Source of the DNA: Fusarium oxysporum f. sp. lycopersici 4287
Taxonomy: Eukaryota > Ascomycota > Sordariomycetes > Hypocreales > Nectriaceae
DNA: 64,000 bases
Reading direction: 5' to 3'
NCBI RefSeq assembly: GCF_000149955.1
Contig: NC_030991.1
Span: 2,973,571-3,037,570 of the forward strand
Below are positions 44,062-55,961 of the stretch, piece after piece. A program made the position numbers and the translations under genes. Each line of letters starts with the position of its first letter. Positions within the stretch are counted from its first letter, which is position 1. The notes under the pieces are model-generated. The model did no database searches. It saw only the letters and a list, made by a program, of their open reading frames with translations, and was not told the DNA's origin.

Positions 44062-45116
44062 CACCGAATGATGGTAAAAGAGTTCCAGTGGCGAGCTTTC
44101 GGGACGGAAAGGGCAAGGTAGCGCTAGCCCACGGCGGCCTGGGCAAAAACTGCGTTGTAAGGCGACAAACTGCTTTACAACGACTGGCGTATTATGCTCA
44201 ACTCAAGTACAATCAACATTGAACTGTCAGGTAAAAAGATGGATGATCTGTCAGAGTGGCAAGGGGATGGCGTGAGGTTGAATGGATACCAAAACAAGAC
44301 ACTGATGCTGAGGGTTCCGTCCACTGGTCCCGTGGCTCAACAGCGAACTGGGTCAAATGGTTGGCTCACATTGAACTGTTGGTTGGTAGATGAGTTGCCA
44401 AGATTGGGAAGTCGGATTGACCGATTACCCAGTGCCGCTGCGCAAATAAACCTCCCCTGGTTACTCTCCGGGCCCATCATGCACGCTCGTCGCTGCCTCT
44501 TCCATCCACAGATCGCTATCCACTTGGAAATAGTCTCTTCAAAAGAAGAAGTACCAGGTGTCTGTTTTGTGTACGGCCATTCAATTACGAATTGTGTAAT
44601 TTACCGCCAATCAATAATACTCTTCAGCGATTCAATATGCCTGGCTGGTACTTAGTGGTAATTGAGTTTTCGACGCATCTCTGAACTGTGCGTCTGTCCA
44701 GCTCGGTTGCTCGTGCTCGTCAATTTCAACTGATTAGATCTCGACACAAAAAGTGATCAACTTAACAGAACCTTTCTCTATATACGCTCCCAAGCTGCTG
44801 TAGATGACTGATCCATTGTGACATCAAGGCCCCAAACTCAGCTGCTTCGCGACCTATTTCTTCACTCATCCCTAGGCTTTTCGCCAAAGCTCTTTATATT
44901 CTGCCCATTTGCAAAAGCCTGCCAAGTTTCATTGTCAGCATGTGATAGCTGCGAAAGCCCTGAGAATCTTACTGACCTAAAGACTGCAGCACATTTTCGT
45001 CCGATCTGCTGCCATCAACAAACATTCCAACCATTCCTCTCTCACTCAGGGTCTGCCGACAAGCCAGGAGCAATCTCGTAGCCACCGAGTCACGACGATT
45101 GACCATATCCGGGTCT
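44062..45116. other. Spacer, nothing recognised
   Basis: A 153-codon open frame at 44194-44655 (plus) lacks motifs and has mixed composition, so it is not called. Confidence 0.5.
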
Positions 45117-46526
45117 TCATCTAATTTGACAGTCAGCCAATGTCAGATAACATGGTTTGGATTGTGGACGACCTTTGATGCAGATGCACGAAACTCCTCC
45201 AATGCCTTGTCCGATTGAGGCTGGCCATGGAATATCTGCGCCGCAAGGGCTCCCATTATTTGGAAAATATGTTATTGCCGCAGCTACCAGATTTTCCCCT
45301 TCAAGCCCGACTACAATGTCGTTCACATAGCAAGTGTCCATAGTTTTGGCGTATTGGTCGTACCACCCAAACCGGTATCTCTTCTGTGACTCCTTATTTG
45401 CCATCTCGACAACCTTCTGGTAATCTGCTGTCTGACATGGCCTGAAAGTCAAGCCAGCGGAAGCCAGATCAGGAACTGGATGGTCGGCAAATCTCAAGAG
45501 CCAATCGAGCACCCGCCGCCCGTTTCCAGGTGTGGATTCCTTCATGTTCCAACCTCGTTTTTCGAACCACTCCGTATCGGTTTCAGGAACGGGCAGACCG
45601 TAGAGTAATCTTGGAAATGTGCTTCCAAGTTGAATGATTCCGACACCTCGAATCTTTTTAAGTTTGCTCGCGACCTCGTCGTGGAGGAAGCGCCCAACAC
45701 CTTGGCCCCGAAAGTCTTTATGAACGATGATGGCGGCTATTGATCCAATCAGTCGGTCGCCACTACTATCCGTAAACGTTGTGAATGTTGCACAAAATCC
45801 AATGGCCTCCCCTTTATGGGGTTCTCTCACCAAGTAATGCATGGCATATCCATCGCGTTTCAAGCGAGAACCAAGAGTTGACCGATTTAGATAGAACTTG
45901 GAAGGCAAACATGCTTCCCATAAAGCGTGGGTCTCTGGGAGATCTCTGTCGTAGTCCCATTTCAGGAGCGGCCAAGTTGGCGGGGGAGGAGAGTTACGGG
46001 TCTTTGGCGTGGCCTCTGTTGTCGGCCGTTCACTTGTCAAAAGAACGGCGACGGCTTGTAAGTCTGCCACAAAGTACCCCGGACACTGAATGAGAGTTGG
46101 GAAACCATACGCGCGGGCCCCCTTTTCCGAAACTTCACAGCAGGCTACCAGCACTAAAGGGCGCTCTTCACACACCTCACGAGCAACCTCGGCGAGTTCA
46201 AGCTGAAATAAACCTTCCTCTGTCGAGAAGCCAGTCAGCACGAAGATAACGACTCGTGCTCGCTTGATGAATGCCACATGAATGCCGGTAATGCCACGCT
46301 CCTTACTATAAGGAACATGCCGGATCCAAGGATGTGTGCGCGCAAGTGCTTTACCGAGAGGCTCGAAAGGATCACCTGCGTTGGTAGGACTCTGGTCTAA
46401 CGGAACAACAGCAGGTGTTAATAACAAGACTAAATCTTCTTCACCAAGGTTCTTTTGAAGGGGAATCAGGTCTTGGTGATCCCATAGTAAAGTGGCCGGT
46501 GAGCTCTGGCTTTGTATAGTTGACAT
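45117..46526 (-). CDS. N-terminally truncated GH3-type glucosaminidase/GNAT fusion: only the acetyltransferase half left
   Basis: The first ATG (46526, MSTIQSQSSPATLLWDHQDL) gives 469 aa. Residues 1-150 resemble the C-terminal domain of fungal GH3 beta-N-acetylglucosaminidases (EEDLVLLLTPAVVPLDQSP, RARVVIFVLTGFSTEEGLFQ). Residues about 170-450 are two GNAT-type N-acetyltransferase lobes. The acetyl-CoA loop is IIVHKDFRGQGVGRFLHDEV (R-G-Q-G-V-G, near residue 270) and the second lobe contains SAGLTFRPCQTADYQKVVEM. In related full-length proteins the GH3 catalytic domain precedes this; no such sequence is found upstream to 47691. The C-terminus, after GGVSCICIK, becomes unlike the family (GRPQSKPCYLTLADC) and ends early, suggesting a 3' frameshift. 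Likely a remnant; acetyltransferase activity of the product is possible but unproven. Confidence 0.75.
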   Translation of the reverse strand: MSTIQSQSSPATLLWDHQDLIPLQKNLGEEDLVLLLTPAVVPLDQSPTNAGDPFEPLGKALARTHPWIRHVPYSKERGITGIHVAFIKRARVVIFVLTGFSTEEGLFQLELAEVAREVCEERPLVLVACCEVSEKGARAYGFPTLIQCPGYFVADLQAVAVLLTSERPTTEATPKTRNSPPPPTWPLLKWDYDRDLPETHALWEACLPSKFYLNRSTLGSRLKRDGYAMHYLVREPHKGEAIGFCATFTTFTDSSGDRLIGSIAAIIVHKDFRGQGVGRFLHDEVASKLKKIRGVGIIQLGSTFPRLLYGLPVPETDTEWFEKRGWNMKESTPGNGRRVLDWLLRFADHPVPDLASAGLTFRPCQTADYQKVVEMANKESQKRYRFGWYDQYAKTMDTCYVNDIVVGLEGENLVAAAITYFPNNGSPCGADIPWPASIGQGIGGVSCICIKGRPQSKPCYLTLADCQIR

Positions 46527-47691
46527 CGTTTGCAATTGAGTGTTATCTCCTAAGATCAAGTGACTTATGAACAGTCTTTCGGATACAGATTGAAATCACT
46601 CAGCTCAGAATTGAACCACCCAGTGCCTATATACCGGAAATTGGCTTGATTGTTAAGGTCGTGGTGAAGATGTGATTAGAATTGATGGGGAAAGAGATTG
46701 TTGGACCGTGGGATTTACTTCGCGGTACACTTTTTATGACACCAATCAGCATGAAATAAGCCACCCTAGCGGTCAATGGCCCGGTAACGCTCGATGTTAC
46801 AGGGCAAAGAAGAGGACATGATATTGGATCCATTGATGTGATATCGGATACTTCGATGCTTTTCTATGACTTAGACAACACTGAGACAAGGCGGTGAGAA
46901 GGTGGGATAGGGTGTCTCCATAGTACAATTGTTTACGGTAGCACTAAAATAGGCCCTGCTGCCATGACCACCCAGGCATGTCCCTTGACATCAACTGCTT
47001 GCGTTATGAGATGCTTCCAGATATCTGAATGACTTGTTTAAATCTCATTCAATTCAAGCCCCTTTTTCGGCCTGATTCGCGGCCCAGCTGACCATGTCAT
47101 GTTGCGCTAGGTTTCCTCAGTCATCCTCAAGTTGCTAAGCACATTGATGGACAGCTTATCGTGGCAGCTGAATTCTTACCCTATGGCTCCTTCAACAGCC
47201 AGGTACCCCTTCTGATACCCGGTGATGGACCCTGTTCCTGAGTCGCAAGCATCGACCTACACCTCAGGTTACATCCGCCCCTGAACAGCTGTGTGTTATC
47301 GTTTTTCACAGGGTATTTCTTAAGTGCTATCAAGGCTTGACGCCAAATTGGTATTGCATCGTTCATGCCATTATATAAAGATGCCAAGCTCAATACAGCA
47401 GAAGCTAGGCTGCTAGGCTATGATTTCCTGGAACAAAACAGCATTTGGTCATACCAGATCTGAGAATTGCCAAAGACTATCTGCTTGACATAAGAATCAC
47501 TTTACTCTCTACACGAACCTCCGCTTCGCACAACGGAAAGGCTAGCGATTGCGAGTATCAGTTCCAAATGATGTGATCCGAGAATGTATGTGGACTCACC
47601 AGCACTACCGCTCGAGTCTTAGTAGATACCCTGGCCTGAACTTTTGCACCGTTCCGGTCTTGAAAGAGTTTCGAAGAAAAGACTATATTTA
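46527..47691. other. Spacer, site of the missing GH3 domain
   Basis: Searched by eye for the GH3 catalytic half of the neighbouring gene; no matching frame was found. No other gene recognised. Confidence 0.5.
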
Positions 47692-48928
47692 TCACCGGTT
47701 ACCGCTGTCACTGCCTTCTTTAGAAGCGTCGTATAGATCCAGACAGTCTCCGAGAACTACAAGTGCAAGTTAGCGGATCTGGCCAGACTCTCTGAATGGA
47801 GCAGTATTTGCTCACCAGCGGTTATTTGATCTTCCCATACTCCATATTGATAGTCCACCAGGCCATGGCGCTCGATACCGTCACATAGCCTTATTAGTTC
47901 GTTTCCCATCTTTTTAATCATGGCCTCTGGAACCAGATTTTGCGTTCTCCAAAGTTGTTGGGATGAAGTCATTAGGTCAATTTGGCGCTGGCCCAACCCG
48001 AGCCAAGCATGGTTGAAGTCGTTCCACAGCTGAATACGATCAGCATGGAGGTTGGTATCGTCAAGATTAAGACCTGGGCACGCACAGTAGTCAGCTCTGG
48101 CTTTCTTCTGTTCCCCTCTACGATTACATAGACAGTGTAATACATGCCTAGATCTGCGACCTGAGACAAGAGCCAGCTAGTGAGACTAAGCAATGTCTCA
48201 GATGCACTCTCGAGAGATCCATTTACTATCTCCTGAAATATGCTAGCCAGCTGCCTCTGGTAACTGACCCATTCCTCCTCGAGGGCGCCTTCCGCATAGT
48301 CATGATCTTCTGTCATTGAAACATCGGCGGTTTTTGTTGCCTGTGGCATTACGCTTTCACTGGACATGCTGTTGCTCGCATAATTCATAGCATTGCTTTG
48401 CTGATACACATTCGCGGATCCGCTTGAGCCCTGCGCCGGTTGCTGTGGACTCGGACCAGCTGAGGCCCCAGTCTCAGACCCAAAGTAGCGGGAGGCGATA
48501 TCTGGTGGCATCATTTGCATAGCTGCAGGTTGCCGCGAGCTGAATTGCTGCGCATCGTAAACTGTTTTTTGCGTACTTGGTTGGCCAACGTTATACATCG
48601 CCGTAGCTGCAGTACTGTAGTCGCCAAAGCCTTGCGTTCGGCGGGAGTCGTGGCCGTACTCGGAGCCATAAGCTATAGCTGTGCCAGGCATATTTGCCGT
48701 CGAGAATGATGCACTAGGATCTGAATAGTAGCTATTGTAGTTACCATGAGACCCCATGCCTCGCCCTGACGATGAAGGGCCAGCAAGAGATGCAGGGCGA
48801 TACCTGTCGTTGGAAATTCCAGCGAGCGAACGGCGCTGTTGTGACGGATCGTTGAGTGAGTATCTTTGATTGGGGTTCGAATGGACCGGCGGTTCATTCT
48901 GCCTCCTCATACGGTTCGAATCGTCCAT
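47692..48928 (-). CDS. Conserved hypothetical protein, 367 aa, Ser/Gln/Tyr-rich N-terminus with helical C-terminal domain
   Basis: Three exons: 48928-48148, 48073-47816 and 47756-47692. Intron 1 (48147-48074, 74 nt) has a GC donor (TAG|GCATGT) and CAG acceptor. It is required because splicing gives QVADLG|LNLDDTNLHADRIQLWND in frame, while reading through gives an unrelated tail and an early stop. Intron 2 (47815-47757, 59 nt) is GT-AG with a CTAAC branch. Residues 1-210 are low-complexity (Ser, Tyr, Gln, Met), with prion-like composition. Residues 215-367 are helical and conserved (EEEWVSYQRQLASIFQEIVN, SLTSWLLSQVADLG, RLCDGIERHGLVDYQYGVWE). I have seen this C-terminal domain in many uncharacterised Fusarium proteins. 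Function unknown; the gene looks intact if the GC donor works. Confidence 0.78.
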
Positions 48929-49875
48929 GCCCCAAGGACCTGTGATAACACACGGCCCTGCTGTTGTTCTAGGCTGATGGGTGGTTCGTAATGTTGGTGA
49001 CTATAAGGCAGCCAGTTTCGATGGCCCGGAATAGTTGAACAACAAGCAGTGCGGTATCGTTTGAAGTAGTCTGCGTATCGATAAAGTTAAAAACTAACGA
49101 ACAAGTTGGGAGATGTTTGGCCTTATTGAAGTCATGCCAATGTTGTCGAATCGCCAAAGACACTGACAGCCTCAGCAGCGAGTTGGATCATAATATATAA
49201 AGTTTAGGAAGAGGTGACCGAGAACTGCATATAGGTCCAGAAACTCTTGCTCAAGGACTTTACGGACCAGCGCTGACTGTAAGCAGGCTACCATATGGTC
49301 GCTTTGCTTTCAACTTCTTGGTCTCCAGACCAACAATGCAGCCTCGCTCCTACGTGTTCAATCGCCCACACATCATGCCATGGCTATGCAGAATAGGCTC
49401 TCAAAGAAGATATCGCTAGGCTTTTTTATTTAGTATCTATCCTTCGTTACTCATGTAATCACAAACAAGGGCCCGGCACCTTACCTATGGACGTAGAGAA
49501 TGCTGGCAATGATGCTTGAAATGTCGCGCATTGGGCTCTGTTAGAGCGCTGGATTTGGCCTCCAGCTGTGGATCCACCAGCCAGCCCCGCAAACACAGAT
49601 GCCACGTTTATTAATAGAACCCAATCTGAAGAGGACATTTTAGGGCCACGCCTGGTTACATTGTCTCGCGCTGTTTGTGTGCATCGTGCCCTGCTAGCAG
49701 ACGGGTAACTCTATCATGCGTGGTTCCTTGCAGAAGCGCTTACAGCATGGACAGCCAGTTGATGTACTGCACTAACCCCGCCAGGCGCTACGTCTTCGCT
49801 TCTCCATTGTTCACTACACAAGAACAGCGGGGTCCAGACCCACGTCATTAACCCCTCCGAAGTCATTTGTGACAT
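48929..49875. other. Spacer left of the assembly gap
   Basis: Upstream region of the 367-aa gene. No gene recognised. Confidence 0.5.
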
Positions 49876-50113
49876 NNNNNNNNNNNNNNNNNNNNNNNNN
49901 NNNNNNNNNNNNNNNNNNNNNNNNNNNNNNNNNNNNNNNNNNNNNNNNNNNNNNNNNNNNNNNNNNNNNNNNNNNNNNNNNNNNNNNNNNNNNNNNNNNN
50001 NNNNNNNNNNNNNNNNNNNNNNNNNNNNNNNNNNNNNNNNNNNNNNNNNNNNNNNNNNNNNNNNNNNNNNNNNNNNNNNNNNNNNNNNNNNNNNNNNNNN
50101 NNNNNNNNNNNNN
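49876..50113. other. Assembly gap, 238 N
   Basis: Run of N between scaffolded contigs. The true length and content are unknown; sequence order across it depends on the assembly. Confidence 0.99.
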
Positions 50114-51872
50114 TCTTCCTTGATAAGCGATGTTCCAAGGTTCTCGCTGTCAACTTATCTCATGGCCTCGGTTGCATTTTGCTGGTGGAGGGGTAAGCTT
50201 GGGAGAGAATTGGCAGGGCTAGCTACAATTTCTTCTGTGTATCTCTACCGCTTCATGATTGGGTAGTTGCGGCAACGCTTGCTTGGGCTTCATTACTTTT
50301 TGAGCGGCAATCAGAATGTGATGAAAAGACAATTGAGCATCCCGTCATTGCTTGCACCGAGTTCTGTCGTTCGCAATGCGCAGTTACGCGTGAGTGCGGG
50401 GCACCCACAAACACCTAAAAGGGTAGGTGGGGGTTCTAGCAAAAGCAACAGGGGCGGAATTGACGTCGTTCTACCCGAATCCGGCCATCAGTCGAAGGAT
50501 CGGTCGGTCATCCCGGCAGCCGAGGTGCCACCCAGCGGCGACGGATGGGTCGACCGCTTCCCCGATGGACTTTCCTACCTCTCAAAACAGATTGAGCGGA
50601 GCGCCACTGCTGACAACGCTCACATGCACGGGTCAATTGGCCGCTGCATCCACAATGAACGGAGCAGCATCCCCTAAAGTGTATTGTGGAGCCCCGGCGT
50701 ACCGCGTACCGTGCTTCTAAGTCGTGTAAGCGGGTGAACTGAGCTCACGAAAGTTAGTCGGGGTACTGATATACCACCATAAGAGACCAGGAACACGATC
50801 ATGATTTAGATGGAGACGCAGAAGCGGAAACTAGCACTCCCTTGTCTGGCATTACGTGGAAGCTCAGGTGGTTCAGGGGCCTTGCTGGTTGGACATGACA
50901 CTCCTTATGGGAAAACGTCATGACTTGACAGTAATCCACAACAGAGTAACGGAAATACTTGTGATGTATCTAATCCTTTCCCGAAAGACTCCCTCCGTGG
51001 CTCTTGAAATGACCAGGCAGGCACCAGTGAGAATTGGAAGACTACAAAGAGTATCACCAACGAGGGGGAACCTGGAGAGCGGGCAGTATTGTGGGCAAGT
51101 TGTGCGATATGCTGCTCTTGTATGTATTGGAACTAGACAATTACTTAGTATCTTGAGTATCAAGAGTCCAGCTTATTATTTCACCATGAAATATCACGGA
51201 TTGTTGATGTGGGATGACTATATCATTCGTCTTGGCTGGCACAACAGTCAAGGTCCCCAGACTCCCAACGGTTCATTGCAAAAGGCAAGACGTATACTTC
51301 AGTACTAGCCTTGTCGTTCCATTCATCCAAGCATCCATGGTCTAGTGCTACCGCGCGTCGCTTTCCCCTACTCCTTGACCCGAGATTATGTTTGCTTGTT
51401 CTCTTCCTCTCCTCCTTCCTTTCCGTGGCACCTCATCCGGCATCGACGCCCCCTTTCCGTTATCACCGCCTTTTGCTCGATCCTCGTTCCTAGCCATTCT
51501 AATTCACGGTCCATGACCTTCACTCATATTCCGAAACCGCCTGGAAACAACAACCTTAGATGGTCAGTCTCGTTCCGAATCTTCTCTCGTTTCTATACAT
51601 ATAAAATATTCCGAATCCCCAAAATACTCATGAGCTCTTTCCCTTCCTAACTTGGATCATCACCCTGAATCTCAGCTTCACCTCACACAATTCATCCGTC
51701 CAAGATTCTCGCAATTTCTCACTTCAGTTTTGGAGTATCATTGACTGCCATACAACATCGAGGTATTTTCAACCATACTTCGCACGCAGCCACTCCCATA
51801 TTACCAAGTATTTCTTCCTCGGCATTATTAGCCTCCTTTACGAAACACACAAACCACTACATCTGCGGAAAT
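50114..51872. other. Spacer with pyrimidine-rich leader of the small Cys-rich gene
   Basis: No supported gene between the gap and 51873. The stretch 51380-51480 and much of 51640-51740 are CT-rich, typical of fungal promoters and 5' leaders. Frames at 50267-50677 and 50856-51308 have no recognisable features. Confidence 0.5.
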
Positions 51873-52031
51873 ATGGCCAACGCTTGTGCCCACCAGTTTC
51901 GGATGATCAAATCTGACAATACTCTGGTCCAGTGGATTTGTCAACACTGCCGCTCTGGTCCTCATTGGATGATCTGGGAATGCACATATTGCAAGCTGCA
52001 TCTATGCCGGCCTTGCTCGCAGTCTTCTTGA
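51873..52031 (+). CDS. Small Cys-rich (zinc-ribbon-like) conserved protein, 52 aa
   Basis: I start at the ATG of 51873 (MANACAHQFRM). An in-frame ATG at 51741 would add 44 residues of non-conserved look. The core is WICQHCRSGPHWMIWECTYC followed by KLHLCRPC, giving three CxxC pairs plus a His and an N-terminal CxH, a pattern that can hold two zinc ions. I recall near-identical short proteins from many Fusarium genomes, where the family is annotated only as hypothetical. It is not preceded by a signal peptide in the short form, so it is likely intracellular. It stands alone with a long CT-rich upstream region. Confidence 0.7.
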   Translation: MANACAHQFRMIKSDNTLVQWICQHCRSGPHWMIWECTYCKLHLCRPCSQSS

Positions 52032-52400
52032 GACTGTGTAGAAAGCTCCTCGGTCAAGTCAGTGCATGTCATTCACACACGGACTGGTTGTGACTTCAAT
52101 GTGTTTTGCTGTGCGATTCTGTCATGCCTTGGCGGTTGGGGCCGACCTGACGGACATGGGGTCAAGATCAATGTAATTAGACAGACGGCTTGTCCATTTT
52201 GAGGAGGCTGACATGTTATATGAATAGAGAGAACAAATATTCAGGCCTCATTCTAAGTATAGTAGCGCGAAATTACCTTGATAAAAAAGAAGAAGAAAAA
52301 TAGCAAGTGCCATTCGATGACCCCCGATTTGTTCCAAATTTGGTCGACACAGAAGTCGCCCTTCCTTTGGAGCAATGGCACTCCTTCGTAATCTAATTAA
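52032..52400. other. Short convergent spacer
   Basis: Contains an A/G-rich tract near 52284-52300. It holds the 3' ends of the flanking genes. Confidence 0.5.
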
Positions 52401-52473
52401 TCATTTCCAAAACGCCATGTCATGATGATGATTACGATACGACTTTAATGAGTCCTCCGGACTGATCTCCAAG

Positions 52474-55400
52474 TCACGATAGGAAATATTCATCGGCCAA
52501 CGATGGGGCATAGATCGTGGGTGCCCTTGATCGCCCATCTGATGGGGTGTCTGAGGCGGCGCGGGCATGGGAACAGGTCTTGGAGTATGGTAGCCAGGTG
52601 CGCTTGTGCCGCTCGAGAAGCTCGAGTTGGTCCTCAGATCGTAGCTGAAAAAGATCTCTCTGTAGGCCTTCAAGGATGTGCATGTCTGTTCGAAGTGCGC
52701 TCGTTGCCGTTGCCGACTGTCGCAAAAACTGGATCGTCTTGTGGAACAGTGTTCGGAGTAGTTCCTCATCTACGTAGGTGTGAAGGATTGGGTCACGGAA
52801 TGCAGCGGACAGAATCAACAGGTTGCCCCATTGCCTAGAGCGTGGTTAGTTTCAGGTGCATCAGTTGAAGATGAAAGACTTACGCGTGAGCTGTGCCAAA
52901 AATATTGGTGATGATCGGCCTCCTATCTCCCAGACCGTGGAAAGCACGGGTGCTTTCAATGAGCGCTTTAATACCCTTCTTAGCCAATTCAACGACTTGA
53001 GGATCGACATCGCCATGCGTTCTGGCCTTGGGATGAATAACAGGTGCTGTGATGTCCTGTCGAAATTCGGAGCTGACGCTGGGAAAGTTGGGGCTCGATG
53101 CATGATTCTTAATTGAGTGCGAGAACTGCAGAATTTGTCGGATGAATGGGCGATAAGTGATCACCTGAGCTCCCCAGTACTTTGCCCGCAGTCTTGCTGC
53201 CAGAATATCATCTGCAGGGGGATCATCCTCTCTGAATGCAAAGCTGGGGGCAACCCAATGCATACCCGAGACAGCATCAGACACGACACCGACATTGCGG
53301 AACTTATCTTTGCCAGGTTTGGCCGGATCTTCAGGAGCGTAAAACATTCGGTGGATGCTGTTGAGGTGGGTACGCAAGTATAGCTGACCTGGGTAGCTGT
53401 CCAAGATGCGCTGGTTGAAACCTTCCAAGAGACTCATGTTAGGGTGCGGCATGTCATCTTCATACGAGAGCAGTCCTGATGGGGGAAGTTGCATCTCTGC
53501 AATGAGATCACTCTCGAGCTGCAGGCAAGTCCAGAACGTGAGAGCAAGTTGGTTATACTTGGTTTCCTGGATGAACTCGCTGTTACGCTTGATTCGTCGC
53601 ATTTTGTCCAAGCTCCTGCAATATTGTCAGCCACTCCTGATCTGTGTTCTACTAAAACTCACAACACTTACGGTCTCATGATGACTTGAAGCTTGTGGCT
53701 GGCCCTGTGGATGAAAGCAAAGCTCTCCATTGGTCTGCCCAGCTGGCCATGATACAGCCCGGCAAAGATGTTAGCGTACACATTTTTCATGTTGTTGTAC
53801 GCGCCGGCGTGGTTGCCAAGGATATCCGTAGCATATGCAAAGTACTCCAGGCCAGGAATTACCTCATAGTTCTTCTTAAGACTGTAGCCAGAGCGGAAAG
53901 CATCTGTGCCATGGATAGAGGATCGACGACTATGAATGTTCCGGTCTTGCTCTTTAGGTGATGGCAAACCTGATGAATGGGAATGAGATGAGTACACTAG
54001 AAGGGAGCCTTGATTGGGCGGAGGTGGAATGGCTCCATTGCGGAGGGCAGGGCTTCCATGGGGAAGAGGCTCTGTAAGATGGACGACATCAGGCACGTTA
54101 TCACGGTGAAGGCAAACTTTACCCAAAGCCAGAACCGTGAGAATTAGAGCGGTGTGGATGGACCGATCTGGTCGACAAGTACGTGGTGGCGCTGGTGTGG
54201 GTGGCTCGAAATCATCCAGCCCTGGCGGTCGTTTTCTCTTTGAGCCTGCAACGGCCATGTTGGGCTTGTGGATTTGTGACTTTGCTGAGCGCGGTTGTGA
54301 CGCTGTGAGGTTTTCTAGAAAATGTCTCACCCAATAATCCAAGAGCTTGGGTTGAATAATAGGGTGCATGTTGAGAATGTTTTCCTTAAAACTCTCCACG
54401 TACGCCCAAACTTTGAGCTCAGAGAAATCAGGATTGCCATCAACCAAAACACCTCCCTTGTATTCCACTTGGTCTGGAGGACTCAGTCCACCGAGCTGGC
54501 CCCAATCAGCTGCGGGCGAAGGAGATGCCATATCGGATAAATCGTCGGCCACATCCAAGTTGCCATGGTCGGTTGGTTCTCTAACATGTTGTGAAGGGTG
54601 GGAATCTTCACCTCGACCATACAATATCAGAACGCCTCTGTTCTGTTCTTGGCTGATGGGATATTCGCTAATGTATCGAACACCTTCGCGCTCAACGTGA
54701 TGTTTTGTAAGCTCCCGAATGGAAGGCCATTCCAACAGCAGGCCTGCCAGAGTCGTATGGTTGATTGGAATCGCGGGCTCACCAGGGGGAACGGGTGGGC
54801 CTGGCTCTACCTCCATCTCTTCCTCAGCCATCATGCGCAGTGGCATAGGCTCTGAGGACGGGTGATCGCGATGGGCGTCATTGTAGCATCGAACTGCAGA
54901 AGCGCCTTTGTCAAAGTAAGGCGATGTTGGCGGCCGCGTGCACTCACCCCCCACTGGCGATCCAGCCTTGGCAGCTGATGTCGCAATATCCTTAGGCACG
55001 TGGGACTCCGTCTTGTTCAATCTCTGATTTGCTGGCTCCAGTTGGGATATAATCGAGTCAAGCGAAGTCTGAGCAGAACTGGGGCCTTGTACAATGTCGG
55101 CTTGAGCCTGATCCATCCTGTTAAACGTATTAGAGTTTTCCTTCAAAGTCAATGAGGATTTCCGCGAGACATACAGTTTTGGTCTGTGTTCGCTGTATAT
55201 GCAATTCGCCCTCATTCTTTTGCATCTCTCACATGGCACCACGCCGTCGCACCTGACCTTCAGCTGTCGGCACCTGTTGCATGCCTGTCTCCAGTTAGAA
55301 CTTGCTCGCTTCCACTCCCAAGACGCTCATACCTGACTAACTCGCTTCCTTTTCTTTCTTGCCGACGGATGCCCACCAGACAAGGGTTCAAAGGTGTTTA

Positions 55401-55961
55401 GGGAACAATCTTGAAGCTGCTCGCGGGACGTCTGACGGGTTACGGAAGTAGGCGCGCTATAGACATCCGGGGTTGGGGGCATAGAAGGCGCGTCTTCGTA
55501 ATTCATGTGTTGCGGTGTATTATCTGGGTATGCGCCGGGCACAGCAGGAGTTAGGAGCGAGGGAGCTGGCAGATGTGTTGAAGACGTTCCTTCTGGCACA
55601 TGGCCCGTTGATTTGGGTCGACATCCATCCTCGGTAGTATCTCGTTGTATAGGAGGATCTCTTGAGCCGCACGGAGGACGTTGCTGTTGGTACTGCCGTA
55701 GCAAATACTGATATTGTGGCGGGTTTTGGGGCTGCTGTTGCTGTCGGAGATGAACTAGAACGGGAGGGTAAGTATCGAGTTCACGATAGTGGCGATCGGG
55801 ATTGCCATGTAGTTGCGCAGGTGCGGCGTGGGAGCATTTCGGCAGAGCTGATGACAACGTTAGACAGACCAAGGCGGGCAATGCTGAGGAGACCTAGAAG
55901 GGAGAAAAGAAGGGGTTTGTAAGACAGTACCAGTTGGAAATGAATATTGGATGTTGGCCAT
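52474..55961 (-). CDS. Zn2Cys6 transcription factor with fungal-specific regulatory domain, probable C-terminal frameshift
   Basis: Six-exon model: 55961-55931, 55847-55333, 55284-55175, 55117-53672, 53615-52884, 52834-52474 (about 1,064 aa). The five introns (48-83 nt) all have GT-AG borders; the first exon is the least certain. The zinc cluster ACNRCRQLKVRCDG followed by VVPCERCKRMRANC has the exact C-x2-C-x6-C-x5-C-x2-C-x6-C spacing and sits near residue 185 after a basic ARKKRKRVSQ segment. The fungal-specific middle domain is visible (TVLALGKVCLHRDNVPDVVH, LEYFAYATDILGNHAGAYNN, NQLALTFWTCLQLESDLIAE). After LQRDLF the current frame gives an odd basic tail ending at 52474. Dropping one T of a five-T run (52648-52652) restores a natural Ser/Pro-rich tail ending near 52401. 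Regulatory targets unknown. Confidence 0.82.

Noticed and set aside
44194..44655. 153-codon open frame, plus strand
   Set aside because: Composition is not protein-like and no homologous motif was seen.
49863..50153. Open frames spanning the N run
   Set aside because: They exist only because N is not a stop.
50856..51308. 150-codon open frame, plus strand
   Set aside because: No motif; opposite strand also open; lies in AT/GC-mixed spacer next to the gap.
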